Notes under the pieces: generated by a model
The model's database searches: none
Told to the model about the DNA's origin: nothing
What the model saw: only the letters and a program-made list of their open reading frames with translations
Shown here: positions 7,293-14,431 of the stretch, piece after piece
How the letters are laid out: every line of letters begins with the position of its first letter
Numbering within the stretch: the stretch's first letter is position 1
DNA from: Syntrophorhabdus sp. PtaB.Bin184
Lineage (GTDB): Bacteria > Desulfobacterota > Syntrophorhabdia > Syntrophorhabdales > Syntrophorhabdaceae
NCBI GenBank assembly: GCA_002067555.1
Contig: MVQQ01000257.1
Location: 1-17,020, forward strand
Length of the DNA: 17,020 bases
Direction of reading: 5' to 3'
Program-made: the position numbers and the translations under genes

Positions 7293-8498
7293 TTACCCGA
7301 CCGCCTGGCCGAGTTTGAAGATGGGGAGGTACATGGCGACGATGAGGCCGCCGAGGACGACACCGAGAAAGACCATGATCATCGGCTCCATCATGGCCGT
7401 GAGGTTGCCCACCATCGTGTCCACGTCGTCTTCGTAAAAGTCGGCGATCTTGTTGAGCATGCTGTCGAGGGCGCCCGTCGATTCACCGACCTGGACCATC
7501 TGGACCACCATGGGAGGAAAGATACCCGCCTGTTCGAGCGGTTCGGCCATCGTCCGTCCCTCGCTGATGCGGGAGCGGGCCACGAGAAGGGCCTCCTCGA
7601 CGATCTTGTTCCCCGCCACCTTGGCGACGATGATCATGCTCTCCAGGATCGCAACGCCGCTCATGAGGAGTGTCGCGAGGGTCCGCGTCACCCTGGCCAC
7701 GGAGGCCTTGATGGTGAGGAGCCCGAAGAGGGGGAGCTTGAGGATGATGCGATCGATGTTGCGGTGACCGCTCTCCGTTTTGTAATAGTATTTCAGGGCC
7801 AGAACAAGGCCCACAACTGCCCCGATAATGATGTACCAGTAGGTTTGCACCAACTGGCTCAGGTTGATCACGATCTGCGTCGGCGCCGGCAGTTCCGCCC
7901 CCATCTCCTTGAACATCTTCTCGAAAACGGGGATGACGAAGAGAAGAAGGACGATGACGACGACGAAGGCGACGACGATGATCGCGACGGGATAGATCAT
8001 GGCCGATTTCACCTTCTTCTTCAATTTCTCCGTCTTCTCGATGTAGATGGCGAGCCTCTGCAGGACGCTGTCGAGAAGACCGCCCTCTTCCCCTGCCACG
8101 ACGAGGTTGATGAAGAGCTCGTCGAAGCATTTCGGGTAATCCCTCAATGCGTCGGCGAAGCGTGCGCCCCCTTCGATCTTCTCCTTGATCTCCCTGACGA
8201 TACCCCTGAAGTTGATGTCTTCTATCTGATTCGCAAGGATCTCCAGGGACTGGACAAGCGGCAGCCCCGACGTGATCATCGTGGAAAGCTGCCGTGTGAA
8301 GAGCAGTATCTCGACGTTTTTGATCTTCTTCTGGGGGTTGTACTTCTGCTTCCCCGTCTCCTTCGTCTCCTGCATGGAGGTGAGGATGACGCCTTCCTTT
8401 CTCAGCGCAGCGCGCAGCGCGTCGCCGGACGCCGCCTTCGAAACGCCCTTGCGCGTTTCACCCGATGAGGTCCTTCCTTCCCATTGAAACTGCGGCAT
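7293..8498 (-). CDS. pilC: type IV pilus inner-membrane platform protein PilC (GspF family)
   Basis: PilC forms the inner-membrane platform that couples the PilB/PilT ATPases to pilus assembly and retraction. The 401 residues show the duplicated GspF fold. A short N-terminal region (MPQFQWEG..SSGE) leads into the first repeat at about 62-190, with FTRQLSTMITSGLPL and AGEEGGLLDSVL. The second repeat at about 265-390 has RTLATLLMSGVAIL and VGESTGALDSML. Hydrophobic segments lie at about 168-192, 221-238 and 372-394. The length and the charged N-terminus are typical of PilC; GspF of type II secretion is the alternative and cannot be fully excluded without neighbours. No pilB, pilT or pilin gene is in the window. 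The ATG at 8498 lacks a strong ribosome-binding site. A candidate promoter and a perfect Crp/Fnr-type palindrome lie about 95-140 nt upstream. Confidence 0.93.
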   Translation of the reverse strand: MPQFQWEGRTSSGETRKGVSKAASGDALRAALRKEGVILTSMQETKETGKQKYNPQKKIKNVEILLFTRQLSTMITSGLPLVQSLEILANQIEDINFRGIVREIKEKIEGGARFADALRDYPKCFDELFINLVVAGEEGGLLDSVLQRLAIYIEKTEKLKKKVKSAMIYPVAIIVVAFVVVIVLLLFVIPVFEKMFKEMGAELPAPTQIVINLSQLVQTYWYIIIGAVVGLVLALKYYYKTESGHRNIDRIILKLPLFGLLTIKASVARVTRTLATLLMSGVAILESMIIVAKVAGNKIVEEALLVARSRISEGRTMAEPLEQAGIFPPMVVQMVQVGESTGALDSMLNKIADFYEDDVDTMVGNLTAMMEPMIMVFLGVVLGGLIVAMYLPIFKLGQAVG

Positions 8499-8592
8499 GA
8501 CTCAATAATACATGAATAAATCCCGTTTGCAAAGAGAAAATTATCAAAACAGATGGTTAATGGAGAAACGAGTTCCAGAATATGATTCTTAC

Positions 8593-8620
8593 ACTATAAC
8601 CTACGGTTATGATTGGACAA
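8593..8620 (-). promoter_or_regulatory. candidate pilC promoter with internal palindrome
   Basis: On the minus strand TTGTCC (8620-8615) and TATAGT (8598-8593) are separated by 16 nt. The predicted transcription start is near 8586, about 90 nt before the pilC ATG. The palindrome ATAACC-TAC-GGTTAT (8596-8610) lies in the spacer and overlaps the -10 box, so it could be an operator. The boxes match the consensus at 4 of 6 and 5 of 6 positions. Confidence 0.45.
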
Positions 8621-8623
8621 AAA

Positions 8624-8639
8624 TGTGACAAATATCACA
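8624..8639. promoter_or_regulatory. Crp/Fnr-family binding site (perfect TGTGA-N6-TCACA)
   Basis: TGTGACAAATATCACA is an exact match to the Crp-type consensus TGTGA-N6-TCACA. In Deltaproteobacteria the related regulator HcpR recognises a similar TTGTGA-N6-TCACAA palindrome. The site is centred at 8631.5, about 45 nt upstream of the predicted pilC start. That is close to, though not exactly, the -41.5 spacing typical of activation by this family. It lies just outside the -35 box. The identity of the regulator is unknown. Confidence 0.65.
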
Positions 8640-8644
8640 GAGAA

Positions 8645-8710
8645 GGCGGGTAATGGGAGGGCGATCGGGTTTCCCCCTATCACCTATGACCTATAACCCA
8701 ATTACCCGCC
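8645..8710. repeat. Element B: small inverted repeat with CTATNAC heptads
   Basis: GGCGGGTAAT at 8645-8654 pairs perfectly with ATTACCCGCC at 8701-8710, and both are followed inward by G- or C-rich sequence. Inside the right half are three heptads: CTATCAC (8677-8683), CTATGAC (8684-8690) and CTATAAC (8691-8697). On the opposite strand these read as AGGT/AGGT/GGTTAT units like those in the other elements. It sits 12 nt past the htrA stop and could help end that transcript, although no T-run follows. Confidence 0.65.
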
Positions 8711-8722
8711 TCTTTCTTCTTC

Positions 8723-10189
8723 CTATTCTCTTATCACCGCGTAGAACGTCGCGTTCTCGCGCTGGATCAACATGACAATGCCTTCCTTGACGTTGGAACG
8801 CTTGACCGCTTCCTTGAACTCCGCGACGCTTCTGACGGGCTTTCTCCCGATCTCCCTGATGACGTCGCCGGAGCGGATGTCCGCCTCCTGGGCAGGCGAG
8901 CCGGGGATGACATCGGTCACGATGACACCCTTTCTATCCTTCAGGTTGAGGTGCTTCGCAATCTCCGCGGTGATGTCCTGAACGACGAGACCGAGGTCCT
9001 TTTCAACCTCTGTCTTTCTCGACGCCCTGAGGCCCTCCTCCTGGAGTTCGCCGATGACCACCGTCAACTCCATCTGTTTCTTGTCCCTGATGAGAACGAT
9101 CTTCGCCTTCGCGCCTATCTCCGTCGCGGCGACGAGCCGGGGGAGGGTCTCGTTGTCTTTGATCTTCTTGCCGTTGTACGAAATGATGACATCTCCGCGC
9201 CTGATCCCTGCCTTGTCCGCCGGGCTCTGGTCCATAACATCGGCGACGAGGGCACCCTCGGATTCCTTCAAACCGAAGCTTTTCGCAATCTCCGGCGTCA
9301 TCTTCTGAATGACCACGCCGAGCCAGCCGCGGGCCACCTTGCCCTTGCTTTTCAACTGGGACAGCATATCCTTCGCAACGTTGATGGGTATGGCGAACCC
9401 GATGCCCTGGCCGCCGGATACGATAGCTGTGTTTATTCCCACCACTTCACCCTTGAGGTTAAGGAGCGGTCCACCGGAATTGCCGGGGTTGATGGAGGCA
9501 TCGGTCTGGATGAACTGATCGTAGGGTCCTGCCCCGATGATCCTGCTCTTGGCGCTCACGATGCCGGCGGTGACGGTGTGCTCGAGACCGAAGGGATTAC
9601 CGATGGCGACGACCCAGTCGCCCACCTGCAGGGACTCGGAATCGCCCAGCACTGCTACGGGAAGCGACTGCTTGACGTCGATCTTGATAAGGGCGATATC
9701 CGTCTTCGGGTCCCGTCCTATTATCCTGGCGTCGTATTCCTTCTCGTCGGATAGCTTCACCTTGATCGTCGTGGCCTTTTCAACGACGTGGTTATTCGTC
9801 AATATGTACCCTTCCCTGTCGATGACGAATCCGGAGCCGAGGCTACGCTGCTTGTATTCCCGACGACCCCCGTTGCCGAAGAACTTGTCGAAGAAATCGT
9901 CACCGAAGAAATCCTTGAAAGGGTTGTTGGGCCCCATCATCGGGCCCTGTCCCCCGGGCCCCCTGATGACGGCGGTGGTGCTGATGTTGACGATCGACGG
10001 TTTCGCCTCATTGACAAGCCCCGCGAGGCTCGGCAAACCGCTCGAGTTGAAAGCGGCCACTGTCCGGACACTCTGGGGCGGCGGAGCCGCAGGCCTGGCT
10101 TCCGGCAATACCTGGGCCCTGACATAGGCAAAGGCCAGAGCCGCCGCGATAAGGATACAAACGGTTACAACGAGTCGTTTGTTCTTCAT
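8723..10189 (-). CDS. htrA: periplasmic serine protease, HtrA/DegP (Do) family
   Basis: Do-family proteases degrade or refold damaged proteins in the periplasm. From the ATG at 10189 the protein has 488 residues: a signal peptide (about 1-26, MKNKRLVV then a hydrophobic run ending near YVRAQ), a Gly/Phe-rich linker (78-108) and a trypsin-like domain. The catalytic triad is intact: H134 in TNNHVV, D164 in TDIALIK and S238 in GNSGGPLLN. Two PDZ domains follow at about 284-370 and 395-480. The frame stays open 47 codons further upstream, but 10189 is chosen because it gives a clean signal peptide and has GGAGGAA about six bases upstream. The gene starts 13 nt after the histidine-kinase stop, so it is the last gene of the response regulator-kinase-protease operon. 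That context fits an envelope-stress response. Confidence 0.97.
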   Translation of the reverse strand: MKNKRLVVTVCILIAAALAFAYVRAQVLPEARPAAPPPQSVRTVAAFNSSGLPSLAGLVNEAKPSIVNISTTAVIRGPGGQGPMMGPNNPFKDFFGDDFFDKFFGNGGRREYKQRSLGSGFVIDREGYILTNNHVVEKATTIKVKLSDEKEYDARIIGRDPKTDIALIKIDVKQSLPVAVLGDSESLQVGDWVVAIGNPFGLEHTVTAGIVSAKSRIIGAGPYDQFIQTDASINPGNSGGPLLNLKGEVVGINTAIVSGGQGIGFAIPINVAKDMLSQLKSKGKVARGWLGVVIQKMTPEIAKSFGLKESEGALVADVMDQSPADKAGIRRGDVIISYNGKKIKDNETLPRLVAATEIGAKAKIVLIRDKKQMELTVVIGELQEEGLRASRKTEVEKDLGLVVQDITAEIAKHLNLKDRKGVIVTDVIPGSPAQEADIRSGDVIREIGRKPVRSVAEFKEAVKRSNVKEGIVMLIQRENATFYAVIRE

Positions 10190-10202
10190 GGAATTTCCTC
10201 CG

Positions 10203-11609
10203 TCATGACATGGGCAGTTTAATGGTGAACAGACTTCCCGCGGCGGGCCTCGATTCGACCTCGATGGTTCCCTGATGGGCCTCGGCAATCCACTTGCTGA
10301 TGGACAGACCGAGACCGCTGCCGCTTTCACGTTTGCGTGACCTGTCCGCGCGGTAGAACCTGTCGAAAATGTACTTTATGTCCTCCGGCGATATGCCGGG
10401 ACCGTCGTCCTCGACATTGATGCAGGCAAAACCGTTCTGTTTGTACGATGAGACCATCACGTGCCCGCCGGGATGTCCGTACTTGATGCCGTTCTCCACC
10501 ACGTTGGTTATCATCCGGCGCAGCTTGAGCTCGTCGCCGACGATGCGAATGTCCTCGAGGTCCCGGACGACCACTTCCACCCCTTTGTTCTCGCCGAAAA
10601 GCTTCATACTGAGGCAGACATCGGCAAGAAGGTCCCTGAGGTCGACCTTATCGAGGTTCATCCCGATGTCTTTCGTTTCGGCCTTGGAGAGCAGGAGCAG
10701 GTCGTCGATGATCCGGCTCATCCTGTCGATCTCCTCGAGATTGCTTTGCAGGGAACGCCTGTATTCGTCGGTCGTCCTTTCCTTTCGCAGCGCCAGTTCG
10801 GTCTCACCTTTCAGGATGGTAAGCGGTGTCTTGAGCTCATGGGAGACATCGATGCTGAACTGGTTGATCCTGTGGAAGGAATCCTTGAGCCTCGAGATCA
10901 TGGCGTTGAAGGTCTCCGCCAGGCGGCCAAGCTCATCCTTCCGCCCCTTCTTGATATCGATCCGCTCGTCAAGGTTGGTCGAGGATATCTTGACGGCGGC
11001 CCTGCGGATCTGGTCGACGGGCTTCATTGTCTTCTTTGCCATGAAGTAGCCGACAACTATGGTGGCGCTGATGGAGGTGATGATGCTGATGATCATGATT
11101 ATGAGGAGGCGCTTCATGGTGTCCTCGAACTCCTCCAGCGACGAACCCACCTGCACGATGCTGGTGACCTTCTTGCTGTCCAGGATCGGCATCGTGATCA
11201 TGCGCAGCCGGGGGCGGGCGCCCTCGAGGGTCTCGTAGACGGTCTCTCCCTTGAGCGCCCTCTCGAGGGTGACAAAGCTGACCGGCACGGCCTCGGCTTC
11301 GAGATCGTTCAGTCTCGCGCCGATCTTACCCGAGGCGTCTATGATCTGGATGAACTTGCCTTTCGGCTTCTTGCCGAGGGCGTTCTCGAGATAACGCTCG
11401 AAATTGCCGAAGAGGCTCTGGCCGTGGGCCTCCGTCATGGATGAGGCGAGGACCTCGGCAATCGACTTGATCTTCGTGTCGATGCTCTTCTGCAGGCTGT
11501 TCTGGAAGTATATGTAGACCCCGCTGGAGAAGGTGACGAGTATCAGGGCCAGGATGCCGCCGTACCAGAGGGTCAGTTTCCATTTGATGGGGAGGCTAAA
11601 GCTTTTCAT
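10203..11609 (-). CDS. sensor histidine kinase (HAMP, HisKA, HATPase_c)
   Basis: This is a membrane-bound two-component sensor of 468 residues. Transmembrane helix 1 is at about 12-34. A periplasmic sensor region of some 130 residues (35-167) follows, then transmembrane helix 2 at about 168-190. The HAMP linker is at about 190-242 (KKTMKPVDQIRRAA..DELGRLAETFNAM). The H-box is FSIDVSHELKTPLT with phospho-accepting H257. The N-box is NVVENGIKYG (N369/N373), the G1 box DDGPGI (401-406), the F-box IFDRFYRAD and the G2 box GSGLGL (430-435). All catalytic motifs are intact. The start overlaps the response-regulator gene by 14 nt, and htrA follows within 13 nt. The arrangement resembles the CssRS-HtrA and CpxRA-DegP pairings, which suggests that it senses misfolded envelope proteins. 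The signal itself cannot be read from the sequence. Confidence 0.95.
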   Translation of the reverse strand: MKSFSLPIKWKLTLWYGGILALILVTFSSGVYIYFQNSLQKSIDTKIKSIAEVLASSMTEAHGQSLFGNFERYLENALGKKPKGKFIQIIDASGKIGARLNDLEAEAVPVSFVTLERALKGETVYETLEGARPRLRMITMPILDSKKVTSIVQVGSSLEEFEDTMKRLLIIMIISIITSISATIVVGYFMAKKTMKPVDQIRRAAVKISSTNLDERIDIKKGRKDELGRLAETFNAMISRLKDSFHRINQFSIDVSHELKTPLTILKGETELALRKERTTDEYRRSLQSNLEEIDRMSRIIDDLLLLSKAETKDIGMNLDKVDLRDLLADVCLSMKLFGENKGVEVVVRDLEDIRIVGDELKLRRMITNVVENGIKYGHPGGHVMVSSYKQNGFACINVEDDGPGISPEDIKYIFDRFYRADRSRKRESGSGLGLSISKWIAEAHQGTIEVESRPAAGSLFTIKLPMS

Positions 11610-12273
11610 CTTCCTTGAGGATGTAACCGACTCCGCGGACGGTGTGGATGAACTTCCTGGTCGTGATGAGCTCTATCTTCTTGCGGAGGAAATTCACGTA
11701 GACATCGACGATGTTCGAGGAATCATCCTGGCTCTGCCAGGCATATTCAGCCATCTCCTTCCTGGCAAGCGGTCTTTCGCTGTTGCGCATCATGTACTCC
11801 ATGATGAGGAATTCCTTTTCCGTGAGCTCCGCCTCCTTGCCCCCTATGGAAAGCCTCCTGTTGTACGGGTTGAGGACTATCTCCCGGTACTCGAGGGTGA
11901 GCGGGGCCGCTTTCCGGCTCCTCCTCAAGAGCGCCCGTATCCTGGCCAGAAGCTCTTCGAAGGAAAAAGGCTTGGTCAGGTAGTCGTCGCTGCCTGTGTC
12001 GAGCCCTTTGATCACGTCCTCCTTCGTGCTCTTTGCGGTGATGATGAGGACCGGCGTCTCGATACCCGACTCGCGCATTCGCTTGAGCACCTCGAGGCCG
12101 TCGATCTCGGGTATCATGAGGTCAAGAAGAACGATGTCATAATCACGGGTGGTGACGAGATCAAGACCCGTCCTGCCGTCACCGGCGACGTCCACGCCAT
12201 ACCCTTCCTCCTCGAGGCCCCTCATGACAAAATTGGCAACCTTCGATTCGTCTTCCACGAGAAGAATTTTCAT
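11596..12273 (-). CDS. OmpR/PhoB-family response regulator
   Basis: This cytoplasmic DNA-binding regulator has 225 residues. The receiver domain spans about 1-115: acidic pocket E7/D8 in LLVEDE, phospho-acceptor D51 in VLLDLMIPE, T79 in IITA and K101 in LTKPF. The winged-helix output domain spans about 125-222, with ELTEKEFLIMEYMM, a recognition-helix region near DVYVNFLRKKIE, and the closing hairpin IHTVRGVGYIL. It is the first gene of an operon with the histidine kinase (14-nt overlap) and htrA, and is expected to be phosphorylated by that kinase. The predicted -10 box ends only about ten bases before the ATG, so the mRNA may have almost no leader. I saw no strong ribosome-binding site, which fits that idea. 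Confidence 0.96.
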   Translation of the reverse strand: MKILLVEDESKVANFVMRGLEEEGYGVDVAGDGRTGLDLVTTRDYDIVLLDLMIPEIDGLEVLKRMRESGIETPVLIITAKSTKEDVIKGLDTGSDDYLTKPFSFEELLARIRALLRRSRKAAPLTLEYREIVLNPYNRRLSIGGKEAELTEKEFLIMEYMMRNSERPLARKEMAEYAWQSQDDSSNIVDVYVNFLRKKIELITTRKFIHTVRGVGYILKEDEKL

Positions 12274-12282
12274 ATCCGTAAT

Positions 12283-12311
12283 AATATAGTATAAAAAGAC
12301 CCATTGTACAA
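12283..12311 (-). promoter_or_regulatory. candidate promoter of the response regulator-kinase-htrA operon
   Basis: On the minus strand TTGTAC (12311-12306) and TATATT (12288-12283) are separated by 17 nt. The predicted start is near 12276, about three bases before the ATG at 12273, which would make the transcript leaderless or nearly so. An overlapping TATACT (12293-12288) could serve as another -10 box. Confidence 0.5.
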
Positions 12312-12359
12312 TTCTTCCGTTTCACCGGCACCCCGGCCGCCCCATCGACAGACAATAAA

Positions 12360-12483
12360 GACCGTTTCAGGTCTCACGTCTCAGGTCTCAGGTCTCAGGT
12401 TAAAGACCAAAGGAGAGCCCTTTCGACTGCCTCCGTCTTTTTTCTTTTGGCCTGTGGCCTGAGACGTGAGACCTGAAACGGTC
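12360..12483. repeat. Element C: heptad inverted repeat with CAGGTCT units
   Basis: A perfect 26-bp inverted repeat frames the element, 12360-12385 with 12458-12483. The left arm is a run of heptads: CAGGTCT (12368-12374), CACGTCT (12375-12381), CAGGTCT (12382-12388), CAGGTCT (12389-12395) and CAGGT. The right arm carries the first of these in reverse, then diverges (GGCCTGTGGCC). Further inward CCAAAGG faces CTTTTGG. Total length is 124 bp, nearly the same as element D. It lies between two divergent candidate promoters. I see no coding sequence in it. Confidence 0.85.
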
Positions 12484-12497
12484 CTCTCTGAATTTCT

Positions 12498-12526
12498 TTG
12501 ACAAAACGGGGGTGATGCTATTAAGT
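12498..12526 (+). promoter_or_regulatory. candidate promoter of the spermidine-synthase-like gene
   Basis: A perfect TTGACA -35 box is at 12498-12503, 14 nt after the end of element C. The -10 box is weak: TATTAA at 12519 (15-nt spacing) or TTAAGT at 12521 (17-nt spacing). The leader to the ATG at 12610 would be about 80 nt. Confidence 0.4.
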
Positions 12527-12609
12527 ATTAGGGTTTCCGGGTGAACAGGAAGGGGCATCAATCCGTACAAATGTCAAATACGTGAAGTCATACAGGGAGG
12601 TCTATATCC

Positions 12610-14160
12610 ATGAGTCTTCTTGAGGCATATATTATCACCTTCATTGCGAGTTTCTGTACCCTTGTGATCGAGATGGTCGCGGGACGCATCCTTGCGCCTT
12701 TCGTGGGGGTTTCGATCTACACGTGGACAAGCATCATCGGCGTCATCCTTGCCGGAATCAGCATCGGCGCCTATATCGGGGGCAAGCTTGTCGACCGCTA
12801 TCCCTCCAGGAAAACCCTGGGGTGGCTCCTCTTCATATCGGGCGTAATGGCGCTGACGATCATCCCCCTCACCTATGCCATCGCAGCCTACAGGTTCCCC
12901 GTTTCCCTGATGATGAGGATCTTCATGGTCACATCCATCATCTTCTTCATCCCCGGCTGCGTCCTCGGCACCATCTCGCCTGTCGTCGTGAGGCTCACGC
13001 TCAAGAACCTCGAGAACGCGGGGAATGTCATCGGGAAGATATACGCCATCTCGACACTGGGGGCCATCATCGGGACATTCGTCACGGGATTCTTCCTTAT
13101 CTCCTTCATGGGCACCCGGGCGATCATCCTGTCCATGGGTATTATCCTCCTTGTTGTTGCCCTTCTGGCGGGATCGATCTTCAGAAAGAAGACGAGCATG
13201 GCCATCTTCGTCATCGTAGCGGTACCCGGCCTCTTTTTCATCAACTCTTACCTCTATGCCATCCCCGCGAGCGGCAAGACATACCTCTACAGGGAAAGCG
13301 ACTACTACACGATCAAGCTGTCGAAGACGATGAGTTCCGACCGCAAGACAGAGCTCGAGGCGATGGTCCTCGATAACCTCATTCACTCCTACGTGAACCT
13401 CAAGGACCCGAAACACATCGAGTACGAGTACGAACGTATCTATGCCGACGTCCTCACGTGGAAATTCACTGAAGAAACACCCTTCAAGAGCCTTACGATA
13501 GGAGGGGGCGGCTACACCTTCCCCCGGTACATGGAGATCACCTATCCCAAGGCGAAGATCGACGTCGTCGAGATAGACCCCGAGGTGACAAAGATCGTCT
13601 ACGACCATCTCGGCCTGCCGAAGGACACGAGGATAGCGAGCTACAACACCGACGGCAGGTGGTTCGTCATGAACTGCAAGGAGAAGTACGATCTCGTCTT
13701 CACCGATGCCTACAACGACATTTCCATCCCCTATCACCTGACGACGAAGGAGTTCCTCCAGCAGATACACGACATCATGAACCCCGGGGCGATCCTCATG
13801 TCCAACATCATAGACAACTTCCAGAAAGGGCTCTTTCTGCCCTCCTATATCAAGACCTTAAGGCAGGTCTTCGGCGAGAAGAACGTCTATCTCATTTCCG
13901 TGAGCCCGAGCTTCAGGAAGGTCCGGATCAGCACCTTCATCGTCATCGCCGGAAAGGGACATTTCGACATAGCGAGCTTCCAGTCCTTCATCCAGCACCG
14001 CCTGGGTTCCCGGGCCACATCATCCATCGTACCCGAGGACCTCATGGACGAGTTCATAAACAGGAAGGATGCCATCGTCATCCGCGACGACCACGCCCCC
14101 ATCGACAACCTGGTGGCACCCGTCTTCGAGGAAAGGTTCGGGTACAATAGAAAGAACTAG
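12610..14160 (+). CDS. multi-pass membrane protein fused to a spermidine-synthase-like domain
   Basis: The 516 residues have two parts. The first (about 1-215) holds six or seven hydrophobic helices with short charged loops (GAYIGGKLVDRYPSRK resembles a transporter-type loop). The second (about 225-510) is an aminopropyltransferase-like Rossmann domain: LTIGGGGYTFPRYM (295-308) at the nucleotide loop, VVEIDPEV (319-326) with an acidic residue ending strand 2, DLVFTDAYND (361-370) at the catalytic position, and DDHAPIDNLVAPVF near the end. Such fusions are widespread. Their substrate is generally unknown and need not be putrescine, so I do not call it speE. ATG 12610 has GGGAGG at 12595-12600. 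It is flanked by repeat elements C and D and appears to be a single-gene unit. Confidence 0.88.
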   Translation: MSLLEAYIITFIASFCTLVIEMVAGRILAPFVGVSIYTWTSIIGVILAGISIGAYIGGKLVDRYPSRKTLGWLLFISGVMALTIIPLTYAIAAYRFPVSLMMRIFMVTSIIFFIPGCVLGTISPVVVRLTLKNLENAGNVIGKIYAISTLGAIIGTFVTGFFLISFMGTRAIILSMGIILLVVALLAGSIFRKKTSMAIFVIVAVPGLFFINSYLYAIPASGKTYLYRESDYYTIKLSKTMSSDRKTELEAMVLDNLIHSYVNLKDPKHIEYEYERIYADVLTWKFTEETPFKSLTIGGGGYTFPRYMEITYPKAKIDVVEIDPEVTKIVYDHLGLPKDTRIASYNTDGRWFVMNCKEKYDLVFTDAYNDISIPYHLTTKEFLQQIHDIMNPGAILMSNIIDNFQKGLFLPSYIKTLRQVFGEKNVYLISVSPSFRKVRISTFIVIAGKGHFDIASFQSFIQHRLGSRATSSIVPEDLMDEFINRKDAIVIRDDHAPIDNLVAPVFEERFGYNRKN

Positions 14161-14166
14161 GAAAGA

Positions 14167-14292
14167 CTGTTTTAAGTTTTAGGTTTTAAGTTTTAGGTAA
14201 AAGACAAACGAAAAGTGGTGGGATGCGCCGGTATCCCCCGGAAACCCCCGGGTTCTTCCTGCCTTTAACCTAAAACCTAAAACTTAAAACGG
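14167..14292. repeat. Element D: heptad inverted repeat with TTTTAAG/TTTTAGG units
   Basis: A perfect 20-bp pairing joins 14169-14188 (GTTTTAAGTTTTAGGTTTTA) with 14271-14290; the heptads continue to about 14198 on the left and start near 14265 on the right. The core shares AGT-GGTGG, GC.CCGG.ATC and TTCTTC.TGCCTTTAAC with element A. It starts 7 nt after the stop of the spermidine-synthase-like gene and ends 21 nt before the candidate tRNA promoter. A CCCCCGG/CCCGGG pairing near 14235-14252 adds a second fold in the core. Confidence 0.85.
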
Positions 14293-14313
14293 GCTTCAAC
14301 ACCGTCTTTTCCT

Positions 14314-14342
14314 TTGCTTTCTTCCTTCTTTTCTTTTAGAAT
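14314..14342 (+). promoter_or_regulatory. candidate tRNA-Gly promoter
   Basis: TTGCTT (14314-14319) and TAGAAT (14337-14342) are spaced by 17 nt, with a predicted start near 14349, five bases before the mature tRNA. TATACT at 14344-14349 also resembles a -10 box but lies too close to the tRNA 5' end. Confidence 0.4.
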
Positions 14343-14353
14343 TATACTTCGGT

Positions 14354-14429
14354 GCGGGCGTAACTCAGCTGGTAGAGTGCAAGCTTCCCAAGCTTGATGC
14401 CGCGGGTTCGAGCCCCGTCGCCCGCTCCA
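14354..14429 (+). tRNA. tRNA-Gly (anticodon CCC)
   Basis: The cloverleaf folds fully. The acceptor stem is GCGGGCG (14354-14360) with CGCCCGC (14419-14425), the discriminator is T and CCA is encoded (14427-14429). The D arm is ACTC/GAGT. The anticodon stem CAAGC/GCTTG surrounds the loop TTCCCAA with anticodon CCC at 14387-14389. The T arm is GCGGG-TTCGAGC-CCCGT, with a closing G-U pair. It reads GGG codons. The gene stands between two repeat elements. Confidence 0.97.
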
Positions 14430-14431
14430 AT

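Noticed and set aside
7068..8468. 466-codon plus-strand frame across element F and pilC
   Set aside because: The product is dominated by Asp, His, Arg and Glu runs antisense to PilC; PilC has all GspF motifs.
12361..12482. CRISPR array suggested by short tandem repeats
   Set aside because: Units are 7 nt with no spacers between them, and the arms are inverted. No cas gene is present.
12574..13770. 398-codon minus-strand frame opposite the spermidine-synthase-like gene
   Set aside because: It is rich in Asp, Glu, Gly and Arg with no recognisable domain, and mirrors a clear gene with motifs and a ribosome-binding site. Codon bias in GC-rich DNA leaves antisense frames open.
14167..14292. Intrinsic terminator for the preceding gene
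   Set aside because: The arms are A/T-rich heptads around a long core, not a compact GC stem with a T-run. It may reduce read-through, but the repeat explanation fits better.
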